Source of the DNA: Hypholoma sublateritium FD-334 SS-4
Lineage: Eukaryota; Basidiomycota; Agaricomycetes; Agaricales; Strophariaceae
NCBI GenBank assembly: GCA_000827495.1
Contig: KN817531.1
Span: 384,444 to 448,443, forward strand
DNA length: 64,000 nucleotides
Direction: 5' to 3'
Made by a program: the position numbers and the translations under genes
The notes under the pieces: model-generated
Told to the model about the DNA's origin: nothing
Databases searched by the model: none
Seen by the model: the letters and a program-made list of their open reading frames with translations, nothing else
Part shown: piece after piece, positions 21,681 to 34,603 of the stretch
Position numbering within the stretch: the first letter of the stretch is position 1
Layout of the letters: the number at the start of each line of letters is the position of its first letter

Positions 21681-24600
21681 GTGGTGGAGGGGGTGTTCGA
21701 CGGTTACTGGGAGCTTGTCCGTTCCAGGGTCCGCCGGGGTCGGTTGACTGCGTCTTCAAAAGACCCTTCGGCGCCACACCCCAGATACCAAATACGCGCC
21801 GCCGCACACGGTGCATCTGCCGTCCACCGCGAGTGGCGCTTGCCTCCGCCCGGCGGCTGGGTGACTTTTCTGTCTAGCTCCTGGACGTGGCGGCAGACGT
21901 TCACACCGCTGCCGGCTCTGCAGCGTCCATTCGACAACCGCCGCTCTGAATCTCCGTCTCCCGACCGGGCTCTGCGCCGTCTGCCCGAGGCGCAGTGCGT
22001 CGTCGCCGCAAGACGCCCCGCCGCCGCGCGCATATACCGTCGGCGCGCGACGCATGTATACAGCGCTTACTAGCGCTCAACGCGTAATTTCGCAGCCGCG
22101 CCAGTCAGCGCGGGCTTCCCGACGAGCGCGATAAACAGGCGGGTGGGTACGCGACGCGGTGCGGCCTTCGCCTGAGGCGATAAATATGCAGACTGTCATG
22201 CGCCGCGCGTCAGACAGCCCCCCGCGCCCGACGCGGAACGCAAATTACCGCGACGCCCGCGCGCGCGCCGCGGCCGCCCAGGCAGGCGCGCGTGCGCATG
22301 CGCCGCTGGGCAGCGCGCCCAGTCACGGGTAGGACCGTGCGCACGGCCGGCCGCAGGACCCCTGCGCGCCGTTTCGTGTACGCTCAAGCGCCACTGTTTG
22401 CACGCCGGCCGGTCTGCGCGCGCCGCCGCCGCGCGGGAGCCGCGACCCTGATTTCGCCGTCGTGTCGTCTTCCAGCCGCTGCGCAATGGTGTGCACTGCA
22501 GTCGCAGGCATGCAAGTTCTAGCGGACTGACTCTCCGCCGAACACGCGAGAACGGTGCTTAGGGTGTGCCACTAGCCGCCGGGTGGCGCATCATGGGACT
22601 CGGCCTGGATGACCGTCCGCAGGTCGCTGCCGTGCGATCTGGGTGCTTCGAAGCAGGGTGTGTGTGCGCACCTTGGTGCGCATTGCACGCGTCGCAGGCC
22701 GCCTGAGCGGCATTTGGGCATCCGCAGGAACGTGGTGCGAGATTAAAGTTCATGTCACCTACTGACACGGCGATGCAGAGGCTGAGGGAAGGCATAGAGC
22801 GCCCGAGGGGGTTCGTAATTGAAGAGGTGCAAAGCAAACTTGTACGTTGTGAAGCGAAGTGTCAAAATGGCCGCGCTTGATCAAGAAGGATATTCCAGGA
22901 AGTTGCCAGAAAGGTGTGCAAAGGTCTCGAACTGAGCCCACGCCGGAATAGGCGCGACGGGTGTCTATCACACCTGTCGCGTCTACCGACGGCGCTTATA
23001 CACGGCGTGGCACGGCGAACTGGGGGGCGTGTTGCAAGCGCGTTACGCCATCGTCCAGCTGACCGCGCCGGTGCCGGCTTATCGTCGTCGTTTTACGCAC
23101 GAGTCGCAGACGGGTTCCAGCATCTGTGCCAGCCTCTTTGTGGCACACCGCCTCCCCTCAGCGACAACGGAGTTCCTGTCTCTCGTTTGGCCTTTCTTCA
23201 AGTTGTGGACGCTCTGGAATCTGGGCCACTTGGTGCTTTCTGTACTGATCTACCGTCCAGCGTCTACCTTCACTCGCGTTCATGATGCCCACGCACAGGA
23301 GACATTCTTGGTCAACCTTCGGTTGGCGTATGACATATGTCAGTTGACAGAGATACTCTGTCGAATTGTTCCCTCAATTCCATGCCGAGCCTGAGCGCCG
23401 TGGGCAGGTGCCTACAGGCGACGTCCATTTCCCACTGCTGTCCACTGCTTTTTGTACCCTATAATCAATGCTCCGATGTCGCGGGCTCCAGAAATAATTA
23501 TTCATGTCACCGATACGTGCGTGGAGACTGCACCATGGATTGGATAACTGCGGCCAATTTATGGCGACTAGTGAATATTGCCTCCCTAGTACTTATATAT
23601 GTCGCATTCATTCCGTCTGCGATTGTCTGGTCCTAGGCTCTGCACTACCCGGCTGCTCCCCGAAGGGCTGTATGACGCTTCGCTCTGTATATCATGTTCA
23701 TTGTCCAGAATGGGGCCCCAGCTGGGACGTGAGGCGGCTGGTGACCGTCGTCCCCACTGCTTCTGCGCTAACGGAACGAGTGAAATGACCCCAAGGTTTC
23801 TGATGCTGGCCATCGGAAACAGCGTATCTGCCGCTGCGGTCACCGTCACTACTCGGGCACTGGCGACTGCAACGGCTGAGAAGGCTCGGCGCTCACTACA
23901 GGCTCCACTGGCTTTTCGAATCTATCACGTTTACATATTCCCAGTTTCCGGACATTCTGTATCCCTTTCAAATTCAGGGCTTGGTTTTTGCGCTGCTACA
24001 GTGGGTGGAGATGCTCTGACCACTTAGTTATTATCCAGGATTGTCTATGAGCCCATTAATAGTCATCCTGACATTTTACATGGATTAATTCCTTCGCCGT
24101 ATACGACATGGCAGTACCACTTGTCTCTTTCGCGCCTCTTGAATGAATGAGGAACTCAAGAGTTATTTCCCCTCGAATCTATTTATAGGATATATTCGCA
24201 ACTGGTTCGCTACTCTATATCATGCGCATGGGCCTATGTATTCCATAGTACATTTATTAAAGCACGGACGTTAGAAAACAGTGTCTGCGACTGATTTACC
24301 GTCCAACCTTTCCGCAATTATCGTTAAGCGCCAGCGCTGCGCTAGCGCCGGCCAAGGCCGCTGATCATGCCAATCAGTGAATCAATAGCGATCACCTATA
24401 CTTATCAGCGCATAACGTAATAGACCTCCCCGTTCGTTATACACTCGCCATTATCAAGGCATTATAGAGCTGCATACTCATGCTAATGAATCTTTCGACT
24501 TTCATGGTGCAGTGCATATTGTTACGTGCAAAAGGATGCTCGGCACGAGAGGCTGTCCAGTTTGTAGCGAGGCGAGGATAAAAATAGATTGTGTAGTGGC

Positions 24601-25266
24601 ATAAAATCCGGAGCTCTGGCCAAAATGCCCTAAAATGCCATTGCGATGACTTCGGACTGTAAGAGTTACACAGGATACGGTAGGATACGGTGAACTGAGC
24701 ATACGTTTCATCCGAAGTTTCATCATCACACCGTCAATAACCGCATTGTTCTGACTCCGCTGGACCTCCGAGTCCTACTTATTTGGACATGACACACCAT
24801 CAAATGTATTCTACTGTCTCCACATTTCGGCTGCAACGGCTTGCGGGCGGTGTTATGATAATATGATTCGTCGGATCAGTCTTCAACGCCTTGTACTAAG
24901 GACTGGCCTGTGCACTCCTCCAGAACGTATACTAAATCTATTTACTCTTCAATTTCTAAGTGAATACTAGAATATGCATACCAACTCAATTAGTAAATGC
25001 TATGTGCATCTTATCTTAGCTTCACACGCTCCTTGGTTCCACACTGATACCGTTGCCGAGCCCCATCAAAAATTGTTCGCAAGTTTTGGAAGTCTCGACT
25101 AGCGCGTTACGCGTATGGCACGCAGGGACGGTTTCCAACCGAAAACACAAGATGTCGCGAGTTTATTCCTTGTTTTCCTTCGACTTCGTTGAGCCAGGCG
25201 TCAAAACCATCCTATCCGCTCCCCTCTCCCCCGCGTCTGCTCATATACCCAACCATCCAGAGCAAG

Positions 25267-27029
25267 ATGTCGCAAACCAAACTCATAATGATTGATGACA
25301 CCGATTCGGGAATAAGCTACACGGGAAATTGGATTGCGGACAAAGGCAGTGTCGATAACTTGGGAAATTACGGGGCCCCGTACGAGAGCACGAATCACTA
25401 TACAACGGGGACAGGGAGTTTCACGTACATATTTTCTGGTGAGCCTCCCTCCCGGATATTATGTCACTGTTGGCGGACACTCACCTCTCACAGGCACATA
25501 CGTTGGTGTGTTCGGGACGACCGTGGATAGCAGTAATCCCAATCGTCAATGTACGGTCGACGGCACCGTAATCCCCAGCAGTGATCTCACTGCAGCTGAA
25601 AATGGGATCATGCAATGTCAAGTCGACGGACTGACCGACGGAAAGCATACCCTTGTGGTAACGGTACCAACTGCGAATCCGAGTGGCTATTGGTTTGACT
25701 ATCTCATGTATATTCCGTCCGCGAGTGTCTCGACGACCAACGCCGTTTTGACTTATATAAACGGCGATCCGTCGATGAGTTTTGGAACGGGATGGAGTCA
25801 GGGTGGTCCGGGTTACATAGCGACATCAAACGGCGCTACGTTTAACATGCAATTCACAGGTAAGTAAGCACTTCAAAGCAAAACCTGACTTTATTGAGCC
25901 CATCGGAACCATAGGCAGGTCTCTGACATGGTATGGATTTTATCTCTCGCAATATGCCTTTGCGGCAACTACCGCAACCTACTCTATCGACGGCGGAAGT
26001 CCCGTCACCTTCAACCTCAATGGCATCGCTTCCCAACGAACTGGCGCGGAATTCAATCAAATATTTTTCGAGACTGGCGTCTTTTCTGCTGGCCAACACA
26101 ATATCCAAGTCGTATATAATGGTAACAGCGGCACGACACCTCTTTCGATCTACAACCTCATCGTTCAGAACGGAAACTCTGCCGGTGTGTCAGTGGGGCC
26201 AGTTGCTGGTGGTGGGAGCAGTGGCAGCGCCAGCAGTAGTGCTGCGTCCACTTCCCCTACCGTTACTGTTACGACCGGGGGCACCAGTCCTGCCAGTAGC
26301 ACCCTCTCCGTGGCTGGGGGTACTCTGTCTATCCCAACGCAGTCCTCGGTGGTGGTTATTGGTACCGGCGCATCAGCAATCACAGTCACTGTTGCTTCAA
26401 ATTCAACTCAGACGCAGGCTCCAGTAGGCGTCGGAGGGTCAACTACCACCACGTCGCCCGGGTCCACCTCGACATCGTCAAGCTCAGGATCGTCCGGGAC
26501 CACTGCAAATGGTTCTGCCGACAATCTCAACAGTGCTTCAAACAGCCATAGCCATGTCGGCGCAATAGTTGGCGCGCTGATTGGTGTCATTGCCCTCCTA
26601 CTCCTCCTTATCCTACTCTTTTTCCTCCGTCGCAGAAAGCGCCGTGCCGCCAAAAAATCAAACACCACTGATACTTCCATCGCCCAACCATTCACAGATC
26701 CGCCCTCTTTTCCCTCAATGCAGCAGCGCAGTACGGCGGTCATTTCGCCAGCGGGGTTCTCTGATCAGTCGACGAGTAACTATGCCCCAGTGCCGTACGT
26801 CGCCGGCAGGATGTACTCCGATGAAAAGCGCCAGCCGTTTGCAGGACCGTCGCATGCACACAACACCTCGCTTTCTACTTTTTCGTCACCATCGACCGTC
26901 AGCAATCACCCCGATTCCTCAGATATTATCATGCTCCATGAAGATAGCGGGGTTCGCCTTCCTCCTCTAGGTGAAGACCGGCCGGGCCCTAAGATTGTGG
27001 AGATGCCTCCTACCTACTCCGCCAGTTGA
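25267..27029 (+). CDS. mucin-like single-pass membrane surface protein
   Basis: Three exons (25267-25438, 25494-25859, 25915-27029) give 550 residues. Two beta-sandwich, galactose-binding-like segments (about residues 8-150 and 155-300) carry repeated family motifs such as FGTTVDSS, HTLVVTV, YWFDYLMYIP and YSIDGGSPVTFNL. They are followed by a long Ser/Thr/Gly-rich stalk, one membrane helix (GAIVGALIGVIALLLLLIL, about residue 410), a basic stop-transfer (RRRKRR) and a cytoplasmic tail ending PPTYSAS. No clear N-terminal signal peptide is seen from this start, which is odd for a type I layout, so an upstream exon may be missing. Ligand and function are unknown. It is the only intact member of three in the window. 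Confidence 0.82.
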
Positions 27030-27574
27030 AAATAAGAATTTGCGGTATGTAGGCATCTGCACTTATAATTCGTTTTCTAAAGCCGAAGCATTGCCTCTCT
27101 GTTTCTCTGGTGTACATATTAGTATCGCGCACAACTATTTGTGTTTTTTTATTTATGTAATCAGTCGGAAGTCCACTGTCAACATAGTCCGCCTCACTCC
27201 ACATTCATTTACTTGTCACCCGACTAATACTACAATTAGTGAAACCTGTCATTACATACCTAATAAGCCGAAAAGCAATACATCCATTTCATTTCGCTTT
27301 GATGTGGTTTGCACTCATAGGACTCTCAAAAACTAGTACTCAGAACAGAAGAGTGATCATAGATTCCGCGACATTTTTTTCCGCCTGTGTATATGTAATA
27401 AACTAGAAACTAATGTGTAATAAGTAGATGCCAGTACAACAACGCAGGCTTAGGGCACAGGTAGACAAGATAAATATGATCTCAACGACCTATACCAATC
27501 AGCATTCGGACTACCGGAAGGCATACGCATCCCGTCAGTATATCTGTTTCTAACCCCTCGAGCCCTACAGGCTA
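27030..27574. other. convergent 3' intergenic region
   Basis: This is AT-rich sequence between the convergent surface-protein and HEM14 genes and presumably holds both 3' ends. Nothing else is recognised. Confidence 0.4.
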
Positions 27575-29233
27575 CTACCAATCCTTGCCCGTATTCCTCC
27601 CCGCCTGAACACAGTCCCCAACGCTTACACCTCCGACCCCAGCACCGATGACCTCGAGCCGGCCGCCCCATCCTCTCTTGCTTTGCAACAAATTCTTCAT
27701 ATCCTGTACGCGCGCAAGGTGGCCGGGCAGCAGCGTTGGAATACACTGCTCGTTTTTCCAGATGCGCCAGTACACCGGGTCGGGGACGGGCCTCCCGAGC
27801 TGCGTCTGCAGAGCGTCCAGAAGCGTGCGGATGAATTGCGGGATGTGTACGTTGTGTGGCGCAGGGGATGCGCGCGGCGGCAGCGGCAGTGCTGGGTAGG
27901 GTCCGCCGGTCATCATCGTGAGCTTGGTGATGGGGGAATCGGTGTAATAGTTCGTTGTCTGCGGGGAGTCTTGCTCGTGGAGAGAGCACGAGTCGAAGAC
28001 CGTGCCCAAAATTCCGGGCGTAGCGTGCGCAGGGGACTTGGGGTAGTCATCCGGGGGACGCGGGATCAGGTAGCCGAATCCTTCCGGATGTAGATCTTTG
28101 GGCGGGCATGGGAAGACGAGATTGACGACGGTGACGGTGGAGAGCGGGTTATACGTCAGATTCGAGATTTTTGGAGTGGTAGTTTGTGTGGTGACGAGGC
28201 GTTCCAAAACTGGGAGCGGGAGAGCTGAAACAGCATGCGACACTTGTAGTGATGGTCCAGATGAGTGTTTTATCTGGGATAGCAGTCAGAAAATAGCCAA
28301 TATGCAAGGTAGGGAGAAGTAACTTCTAATGTTCCAGCGCTGCGTAGGCTCACGCGTGAGACTGCGGTATTTTCTAGAATAGTGACATTGGGCGATGACT
28401 GAAGTGCTGCTACAAGGGAGTTGGTCAAGGTCTGCATACCCTCCCGAAATGAATAGACAGAGACGTCGCGCATCATAGCTGATGTGTCCCCCAAGTCGTA
28501 TTTGTCGCCCTGATCTATGGATTTCCGTGGCGCGACTAGCAACCCTCTAATCATACCACCAAAGCCGCGATCTTCTGCATCCCAGGCGACAGGGAAGGCA
28601 GAGCGAACACTGAGCTTCCTCGAATCCGCGGCGTATATCCCATGCACCAAAGCACTGCCAAAAGTCCGCGCAAATGTCTCACCAAACCGTCGCTTGAAGA
28701 ATGAATCTACGCTTTCATCTTTGAGATCGGCAGGTCGGTTGCCTCGTTTGAAAATTTCTCGGAGGATTGGTGGAAACATTATTGAAGATAACGGAGAAGA
28801 CAGGAGGGATACGAGAGTCGTCGGAAGAAGCTGGAGACCAGACATTGCAGATGAAGGAGACTCATGGATATACAAATAACGGGACTTAGCAGGCGGGGAA
28901 GACTTGGAGACTGTGATGACTTCGTCCTGAAGGTTCAGGAGGTTTATCTTATCGTCCTGGACTTCAGCGAAAATCGGGCGGTATGCAGCACCCTTTACTC
29001 ACCAACTCGAGTACGGACTCATTGTTTGGACGCAATGTCCGTGGACCCCCTTCCAATAGCACGGAAGCTTCAAGTCCTGGTAGTGAAACTCTTTCCGAGC
29101 GTACCCATCCGCCAAGCTGGCTTTGCTTTTCCAAGAGCACAATTTGAGATTTAGGAAACCGTCGCGAAAGATGATATGCCGAAGAAAGTCCTGATAGTCC
29201 GCCACCGAGCACAGCGATCTTGCTCGGTATCAT
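27575..29233 (-). CDS. HEM14: protoporphyrinogen oxidase
   Basis: Three exons on the minus strand (29233-29003, 28947-28324, 28273-27575) join in phase 0 to give 517 residues, close to the usual fungal length. The N-terminus is a dinucleotide-binding fold with GGGLSG at 10-15 and LLEKQSQLGGW following, the FAD site of the amine-oxidase-like family. Further family landmarks are GPRTLRP, the long NRPADLKDESVDSFFKRRFG-like region, HAVSALPL and the C-terminal VIGAGVGGVSVGDCVQAGR motif. The enzyme oxidises protoporphyrinogen IX to protoporphyrin IX in haem synthesis at the mitochondrial inner membrane, using FAD and oxygen. The second intron has an unusual GTTACT donor but gives an in-phase join. 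This is a single-copy core gene. Confidence 0.93.
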
Positions 29234-29699
29234 ATTATGAATAAGTAGGCATGTGAGGCGACCTGGCGCCGTCGAATTGCTGTCGAAAGTTGGTCGGAAT
29301 TAGGGTTAGTGGTCATCAGGACTCAGAGCGTTGGCGCCGCTGGTCCGTGCGAACTTTGGCGCTTCTGCGTTGGCATTTGATGCGAATTCATCTTCTTGCT
29401 TTCTAAACTTCCACAGTTCCACTGGCAACTTGGCCTACTCCCAAAGACATTCACAGAGCTGACGTCTCAACCATTCCATGCAGCAGCGCCCTCAAGGACC
29501 ACACACAGTACCACTACCCTTAAGTCCTCAGACGTCGATATTGTCGCCGGACATGTTCTTACTTGCTCCACTGGAACGCAACACTGCCGCTACCATCTGT
29601 TTGGAATCTGGGCTCTCGAGCTTTTTACAAGGTATCTGAATCAAGCACTATTCTCGCAACAATACACGTCGTTATCTTGGCTTGTGGGTTCTGAACGAA
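29234..29699. other. intergenic region upstream of HEM14
   Basis: Probably the HEM14 promoter. The right-hand part may contain eroded sequence of the surface-protein relic that follows. No gene is called. Confidence 0.4.
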
Positions 29700-30946
29700 C
29701 GTGATATATATCCCTGCAAAGCTGGCGCCATCATATTACTCCGACTATATCGCGTATATTCCACATAAAAATTCAGATCCTTCCATGAACTTCGGGAAGG
29801 AGTGGAGACAAAATGAGCCTAGATCTATCACAACACAGACTGCCGCAACATTCAATGTGCAATTTACTGGTACACATTCTTCCAAACAGCTGGATCTGTC
29901 AATTTAATACCCTTGAAAGTCTGTCCCTGGCGTGGTGCGGCTTATATCTCTCCGAGAATTTCTTCATCTCAGCGCAACGTCCCCCACCGACGGCGGAACC
30001 CCTGTTACTTTCGATTTAAACTGCCTCTAACGGGGCTTGCAGCCGGGCAGCACACATAATGTCGTCTACAAAGGCAACAGTGAAACGACGCCACTCTCCA
30101 TATACAACGTCATCTTTCAGAATCGATCCGCGCCGGTGGAGTAGCAGCAATATCTGACAGCAACAGTATCAGCGCAAACCCCGCATCGCCAACGATCACG
30201 ATGACTAGCACCTCCGCATCCTTGACAAGCAGCCTAGGCTTTGCCACAGGAACATTGACAGCCAACTTGATAGTCGGTACCGGTTTATTGGCTGTTGCTG
30301 TCACTATCGCGGCGAATTCGTCCCCAATGCAGGGCGTAATAGGGACACCCAATTCGTCTGCCACCGTTTTTGCAGGCTCGTTCCCAGACTAGACTCTTAT
30401 GCCTCCGCCTCGTCGGCGTGAAGACCGGGTCTTCTTCTAGGACCGCAAATGGCTCCACCGAAATCTCTGGGGCCAATTTGAATGCCTGACAGCATTGGCG
30501 TCATCGTCATCGTCGGTGCGGCTGTCGGTGCTGTTATCCCCCTTGTTCTACTTCCTTGCGGTCTTCCTGCTCCGTAGACAGAAGGGAGTAGCTCGCTGCG
30601 CATGACAGACCAATTTTTGCGGATGATGACGATGACGATATCATTGTCGAACCGTAAGTGCACGGTTCCTCGCCCACGGAAGACCGGACTTTCTACTGGC
30701 TCAGGGAGCCTTTGTCTGCCGTTCACAGGCGGCCAGATGTTCCCCAGCATCCAACGCCGGCTGACTGTGGCGCACATAATCCAGCTCGTCGATTTCGACG
30801 ACATCTTCTTCGCCTCCAATCATCCGATGTCGTATGTCATCAGGTTTCATGAGTACAATGGTGAGATGCGACAACCTCGTCCAGAGGCGGGCCATGGAGG
30901 TGCTACGGTCGTAGAGATGCCACCGACCTACTCAGCTACTCGATTA
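29700..30946 (+). pseudogene. decayed copy of the mucin-like surface protein
   Basis: Fragments align in order with the intact gene at 25267-27029. DYIAYIPHKN and DPSMNFGKEW correspond to its DYLMYIP and DPSMSFGTGW. Then come an SLAWCGLYLSENF segment, NSETTPLSIYN, a Ser/Thr spacer, a broken membrane helix and the terminal EMPPTYSAT. The fragments lie in different frames with stops between them, and the N-terminal domain is missing. It is a relic that can no longer encode the protein. Confidence 0.72.
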
Positions 30947-33217
30947 TTGGGGAATTACAGACATCTGCGTATAAAGCATTTCCTTGTTGGAGTCCCATGT
31001 TTATACACCGCTGCATATATATATATGGCATTGCCCTTTGCTGTGCACATTCTCTTTGCTGTTCCGAATCAGTACGCCCGGGCCGGCCACCAACATCCGC
31101 TCTTCTATTTACCTTTCATACTATCACTGGCCCAGTGTTTGAACTTTTCGATCAATTGGCTCATATCTTTACAACAACACAACATCACACTTTAATTTCT
31201 CCACCAATAGAAACTGGAGGTCTTGGNCTACATANTTGTANTTTTTTCAGTGTGAAATTGTTGATTGGTGATATGTTTAAAGTGCTTTCAAAACTGACCT
31301 AGTGTTTGAAGCATTTGTCACACGGTGGTCACACGGATTTCAAGATCCGAAGGCAGCGTNCTGAGGCGATGGCCTGTCGGAGAATGAATTTCTCTCGCCC
31401 AAGTCTACGTCGATTGTCACAGTTCCACTTCTATGCACATTCTCTCCTTATTACACCTGTATAACTGCTTTTCAACTATTCTAAAGCACTTTCAGAGCTC
31501 ACTAATTTTTTTTTGAAGGAAGGAAACAAGTATCACTCTTTCAATTCACCAAGAATTGAAAATCGCGCACTTAATCTCTGTTTCTTGCTTTTGGATTTGG
31601 AATTCAAATAAAATAAATTTTACAGAGCTATGCGCGTAGACTACCTTTACCTTCACTGAATTTTTCAGATTTATTGAATGTGTGGTTGTGGAGGTATATG
31701 GCAAAATGTTGCGATATTCAAACACCCGACCTAGTTCAAACACTGGGCCAGTGATAGTAATCCTTTGTATCTGTGCACCTTATTATACGTATGGATCCAG
31801 TTCTTCACAGCATATTGAGCGCCCACAATCATCAGCGCCGGAAGATCACAAGCTTACATAAATCAAAATTAGAAAATCTTTGACATGCCCTAAGCAGTAC
31901 TCACTACTTCCGCGCAGAAGAAGCAATGCAGCTGCGGCTTAGACAGTGCGCGAAATCAAATAGCAACCGATCCTCAAACCCACCATTGCGGATGTCACAG
32001 CATCGCATTTTATGGTAATGGCTAGTCGCTTGATTGCTCAGTCCTGAGGTTCTTGCCAATGCTACTAATTCTAGTCGCACCCTGTTCTATAGAAGTTCAT
32101 GTGGAATGTGATCAACCCCCACTGTGAGGTTTCTCACGTCGTAGGAGGTTTAACCACTGTGACCGTCTCGCATCCCGACTCCTCGAGCGAGTATTGCGAC
32201 CGCATTGTTTGCGCTCGGTGCCAGTGAGCCACGAGTGCCGTGGGCGATAACTTCAGATTAGAGCGAGATTAGAAGCACCCAATGTAAATGAAGCTTTGAT
32301 ACACTTTGTAAACTTGACCAAAATAAACGGACAGACCGTCCTGACGCCTGATTGGTACTGGACAGTAGTAATCAAGAGAACCTTGTTAAGGTATTTATGC
32401 CCGTAAGGGGACACGTAGTGACATCACAGTGTCAGGCCAGAAGCTCGAGCCGGGCCGGTGGTTTGAAAAACTCCGATTAAGTTCCGCTTCAATTAAAGCT
32501 AAAGCTAAAGCCTGGTTTGCAAACATTTGCGTACTACATACGTACGTCCCAGTCCACAATCTTCGCTTCAGTCCCTGTGATACCCTCCTACAGCTTTGTC
32601 AACGGAATGGGTTCTTCACCGTATCTTTTCTTGCACTATATCCGGAGAAATGTGAAAACTGCTGGCATCTGACTCCCTCTGAATTCAACTATGCCGACCA
32701 CTTGAACCAACTTGGAACATGGAAACGACGAGGGATCATCTGTCTGTTTTCGGGTGGCCAGAGAATTTCCTTCTTTCCGTCTGTACCGCACATTGCTTCC
32801 TCTATCTCTTCCATGCCATTGGTTGACAACCGTCTGATTACGATGGCGGCGCATACGCGGCCGGTTGAAGAACGTCGGTATCCTTACAGATTCTCCCGAG
32901 CCTAGGAGCTTAGATAGCGATTACCCAGGTCTCCCGGATACATGCCCTAGATCAACGACTCTACTTCCTTCTCCTTCTGTAAGGCACCGATGAGGAGGGG
33001 ATCTAGACAGAGCTCGGCGATGCACCCCTTGTGAACCCCGTCAGTAATGCCTAATGTGCCAATGACCTGTGTGCTTCTCATTAGGTACGATTACATATTT
33101 ACCATCCTCCGTCCATTTTGGCGATGTTATCCCAGACTGAAGCTCGGCCTTCCCCTCTAGACTCATCGAACGATCTTGATGCGCAAGATGTAGTTCGGTC
33201 CTCGTTCGCGAGGCCAT
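30947..33217. other. intergenic region with a TIR element
   Basis: No gene is supported between the surface-protein relic and the first tyrosinase. It is mostly AT-rich and holds the inverted-repeat element at 31121-31757. The open frame at 32429-32905 has no recognisable features. Confidence 0.45.
31121..31757. mobile_element. MITE-like element with 24-bp inverted repeats
   Basis: The 24 bases at 31121-31144 are the exact reverse complement of 31734-31757. A TA dinucleotide flanks each end (31119-31120 and 31758-31759), as expected for a Tc1/mariner-type target duplication. The 637-bp interior is AT-rich and has no transposase open frame, so the element would be non-autonomous. A partial internal copy of the repeat motif (AGTGTTTGAA) occurs near 31302. 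Confidence 0.7.
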
Positions 33218-33224
33218 TATAAAA
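33218..33224 (+). promoter_or_regulatory. TATA box of tyrosinase 1
   Basis: TATAAAA lies 50 bp upstream of the start codon at 33274, consistent with a short leader. Confidence 0.6.
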
Positions 33225-33273
33225 GGAACTGCGCTTGCATACGAGTCATTTCAACCCCAAACTCTTCGCAGAC

Positions 33274-34603
33274 ATGTATTTGGTACATTCAATTTGTCTG
33301 TCTTTGCTTCTGCTGAGCACGGCTATACCCACCATGGCCTCAGTGTTGCAGTACTCTCGTGCCTCTGACCACCATCGCCAGAAACCATGCAAAAACTTAC
33401 AATACCGCCGTGAATGGTAATACACTTTCGGAGTATGCATTGATTGCGTCCAGCCTCGACTAAATAATATTCAGGAGAAATTTGGATGATTACCAGAAGG
33501 CAGATTACATCAAGGCAGTCCTATGTCTGCAGGCACATCCGGCCAAAGCTCCCGTATACGAGGAAGCAAAAACGCGCTTCGATGAATTTCAGGCATACCA
33601 CATACAACAGACCGATTTCGTGCACCTCGTTGTTAGTCAAATTCGTCGTTTCAATACCGACTGTGGACTAAAGATGGTTCCATCGTAGGGGCAATTTCTA
33701 CCGTGGCATAGGCATTTCGTTCAGCAATACGAAAGGGCTCTCCGGGACGAGTGCGGGTATAAGGGCCACTCTCCGTGCGCTTTCGCCCTTTCGATATAAT
33801 TTACGTTCATTGAAATGTTTACCATATACCATATAGCTACTGGGATTGGACTCAAGATTCGGAATCAGGGTTCTCGTATGTGATCTATGATACAATCACC
33901 GATTCCATTAGAGCCTTACCCTCTTCAGAATCAAACAAGCACCTGTATTTGACCCCGTCACTGGATTCGGTGGCGACGGCGTACCAGGAACATATGTTCT
34001 CCCACCGAACATCGAGACCTCCGAGCTCATTTTCCCCGCAGAGTTCCGTGGATGTGTGCAAGATGGTCCCTTCGCGAATCTGACTCTCCGACTAGGCCCA
34101 GGACGGCACCGGACAACCCATTGTCTAACCAGAGGGATAGGAAACGTGGATTCCATGTACCTCAACTCCACTGCGATAGCCAATGCCACAAAATCAGCGA
34201 CATTCGAGGTTTTCCGGGTTCAGGTTGAAGGCAAGCCGATCACGAGCGACCATAGGATGCACGATGGGGGACATTTTGCTGTCGGTGGTGACATGAGTAA
34301 TTTCTACTCTAGTCCCGGAGGTACGAAACCTCTTAATTTATTCCTCATAATAACCATATATACCGTCTCTCAGATCCGCTGTTCTTCCTCCATCACGCCA
34401 ATATCGATCGTATTTGGTGGAACTGGCAGCAAATGGAACCATCGCGCCTCTACGAAATTTCGGGTAGGACCACTGTAAACCCGCCCTACGTCAACGTTAC
34501 CCTCGACTGGTCCCTCCAAATGTCAAAATCCATTGGCCCCACAATTCCTTTATGGAAGGTCATGGATATCCATAGCGAACATAACTGCTACACATATGTT
34601 TGA
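33274..34603 (+). CDS. short secreted tyrosinase 1
   Basis: Six exons (33274-33416, 33475-33631, 33689-33774, 33837-33875, 33929-34320, 34374-34603) give 348 residues. A signal peptide is visible (MYLVHSICLSLLLLSTAIPT). The CuA site reads YHIQQTDFVHL then FLPWHRHF, providing three histidines. YWDW follows, then CuB with HDGGHFAVGGDMSN and DPLFFLHHANIDRIWWNWQ. The protein ends NCYTYV without the C-terminal lid domain of classical cytosolic tyrosinases, which fits the short secreted type of basidiomycetes. It would oxidise mono- and diphenols to quinones using a type-3 dicopper centre. All six exon sizes match tyrosinase 3 within a few bases. Confidence 0.92.

Larger units (their letters stand above)
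20640..25266. other. long gene-poor stretch spanning a GC boundary
   Basis: I see no supportable gene in this 4.6 kb. It contains a short 14-bp tandem repeat near 21045-21080, a diverged tandem duplication at 21374-21680 and a GC-rich part up to about 22560. Base composition then falls toward ordinary AT-richer sequence after about 23500. The many long open frames before 22.5 kb are explained by GC-richness. The last few hundred bases should hold the promoter of the surface-protein gene. Confidence 0.5.

Noticed and set aside
22196..22560. Open frames in the GC-rich stretch on both strands
   Set aside because: They are explained by scarcity of AT-rich stop codons; no family resemblance.
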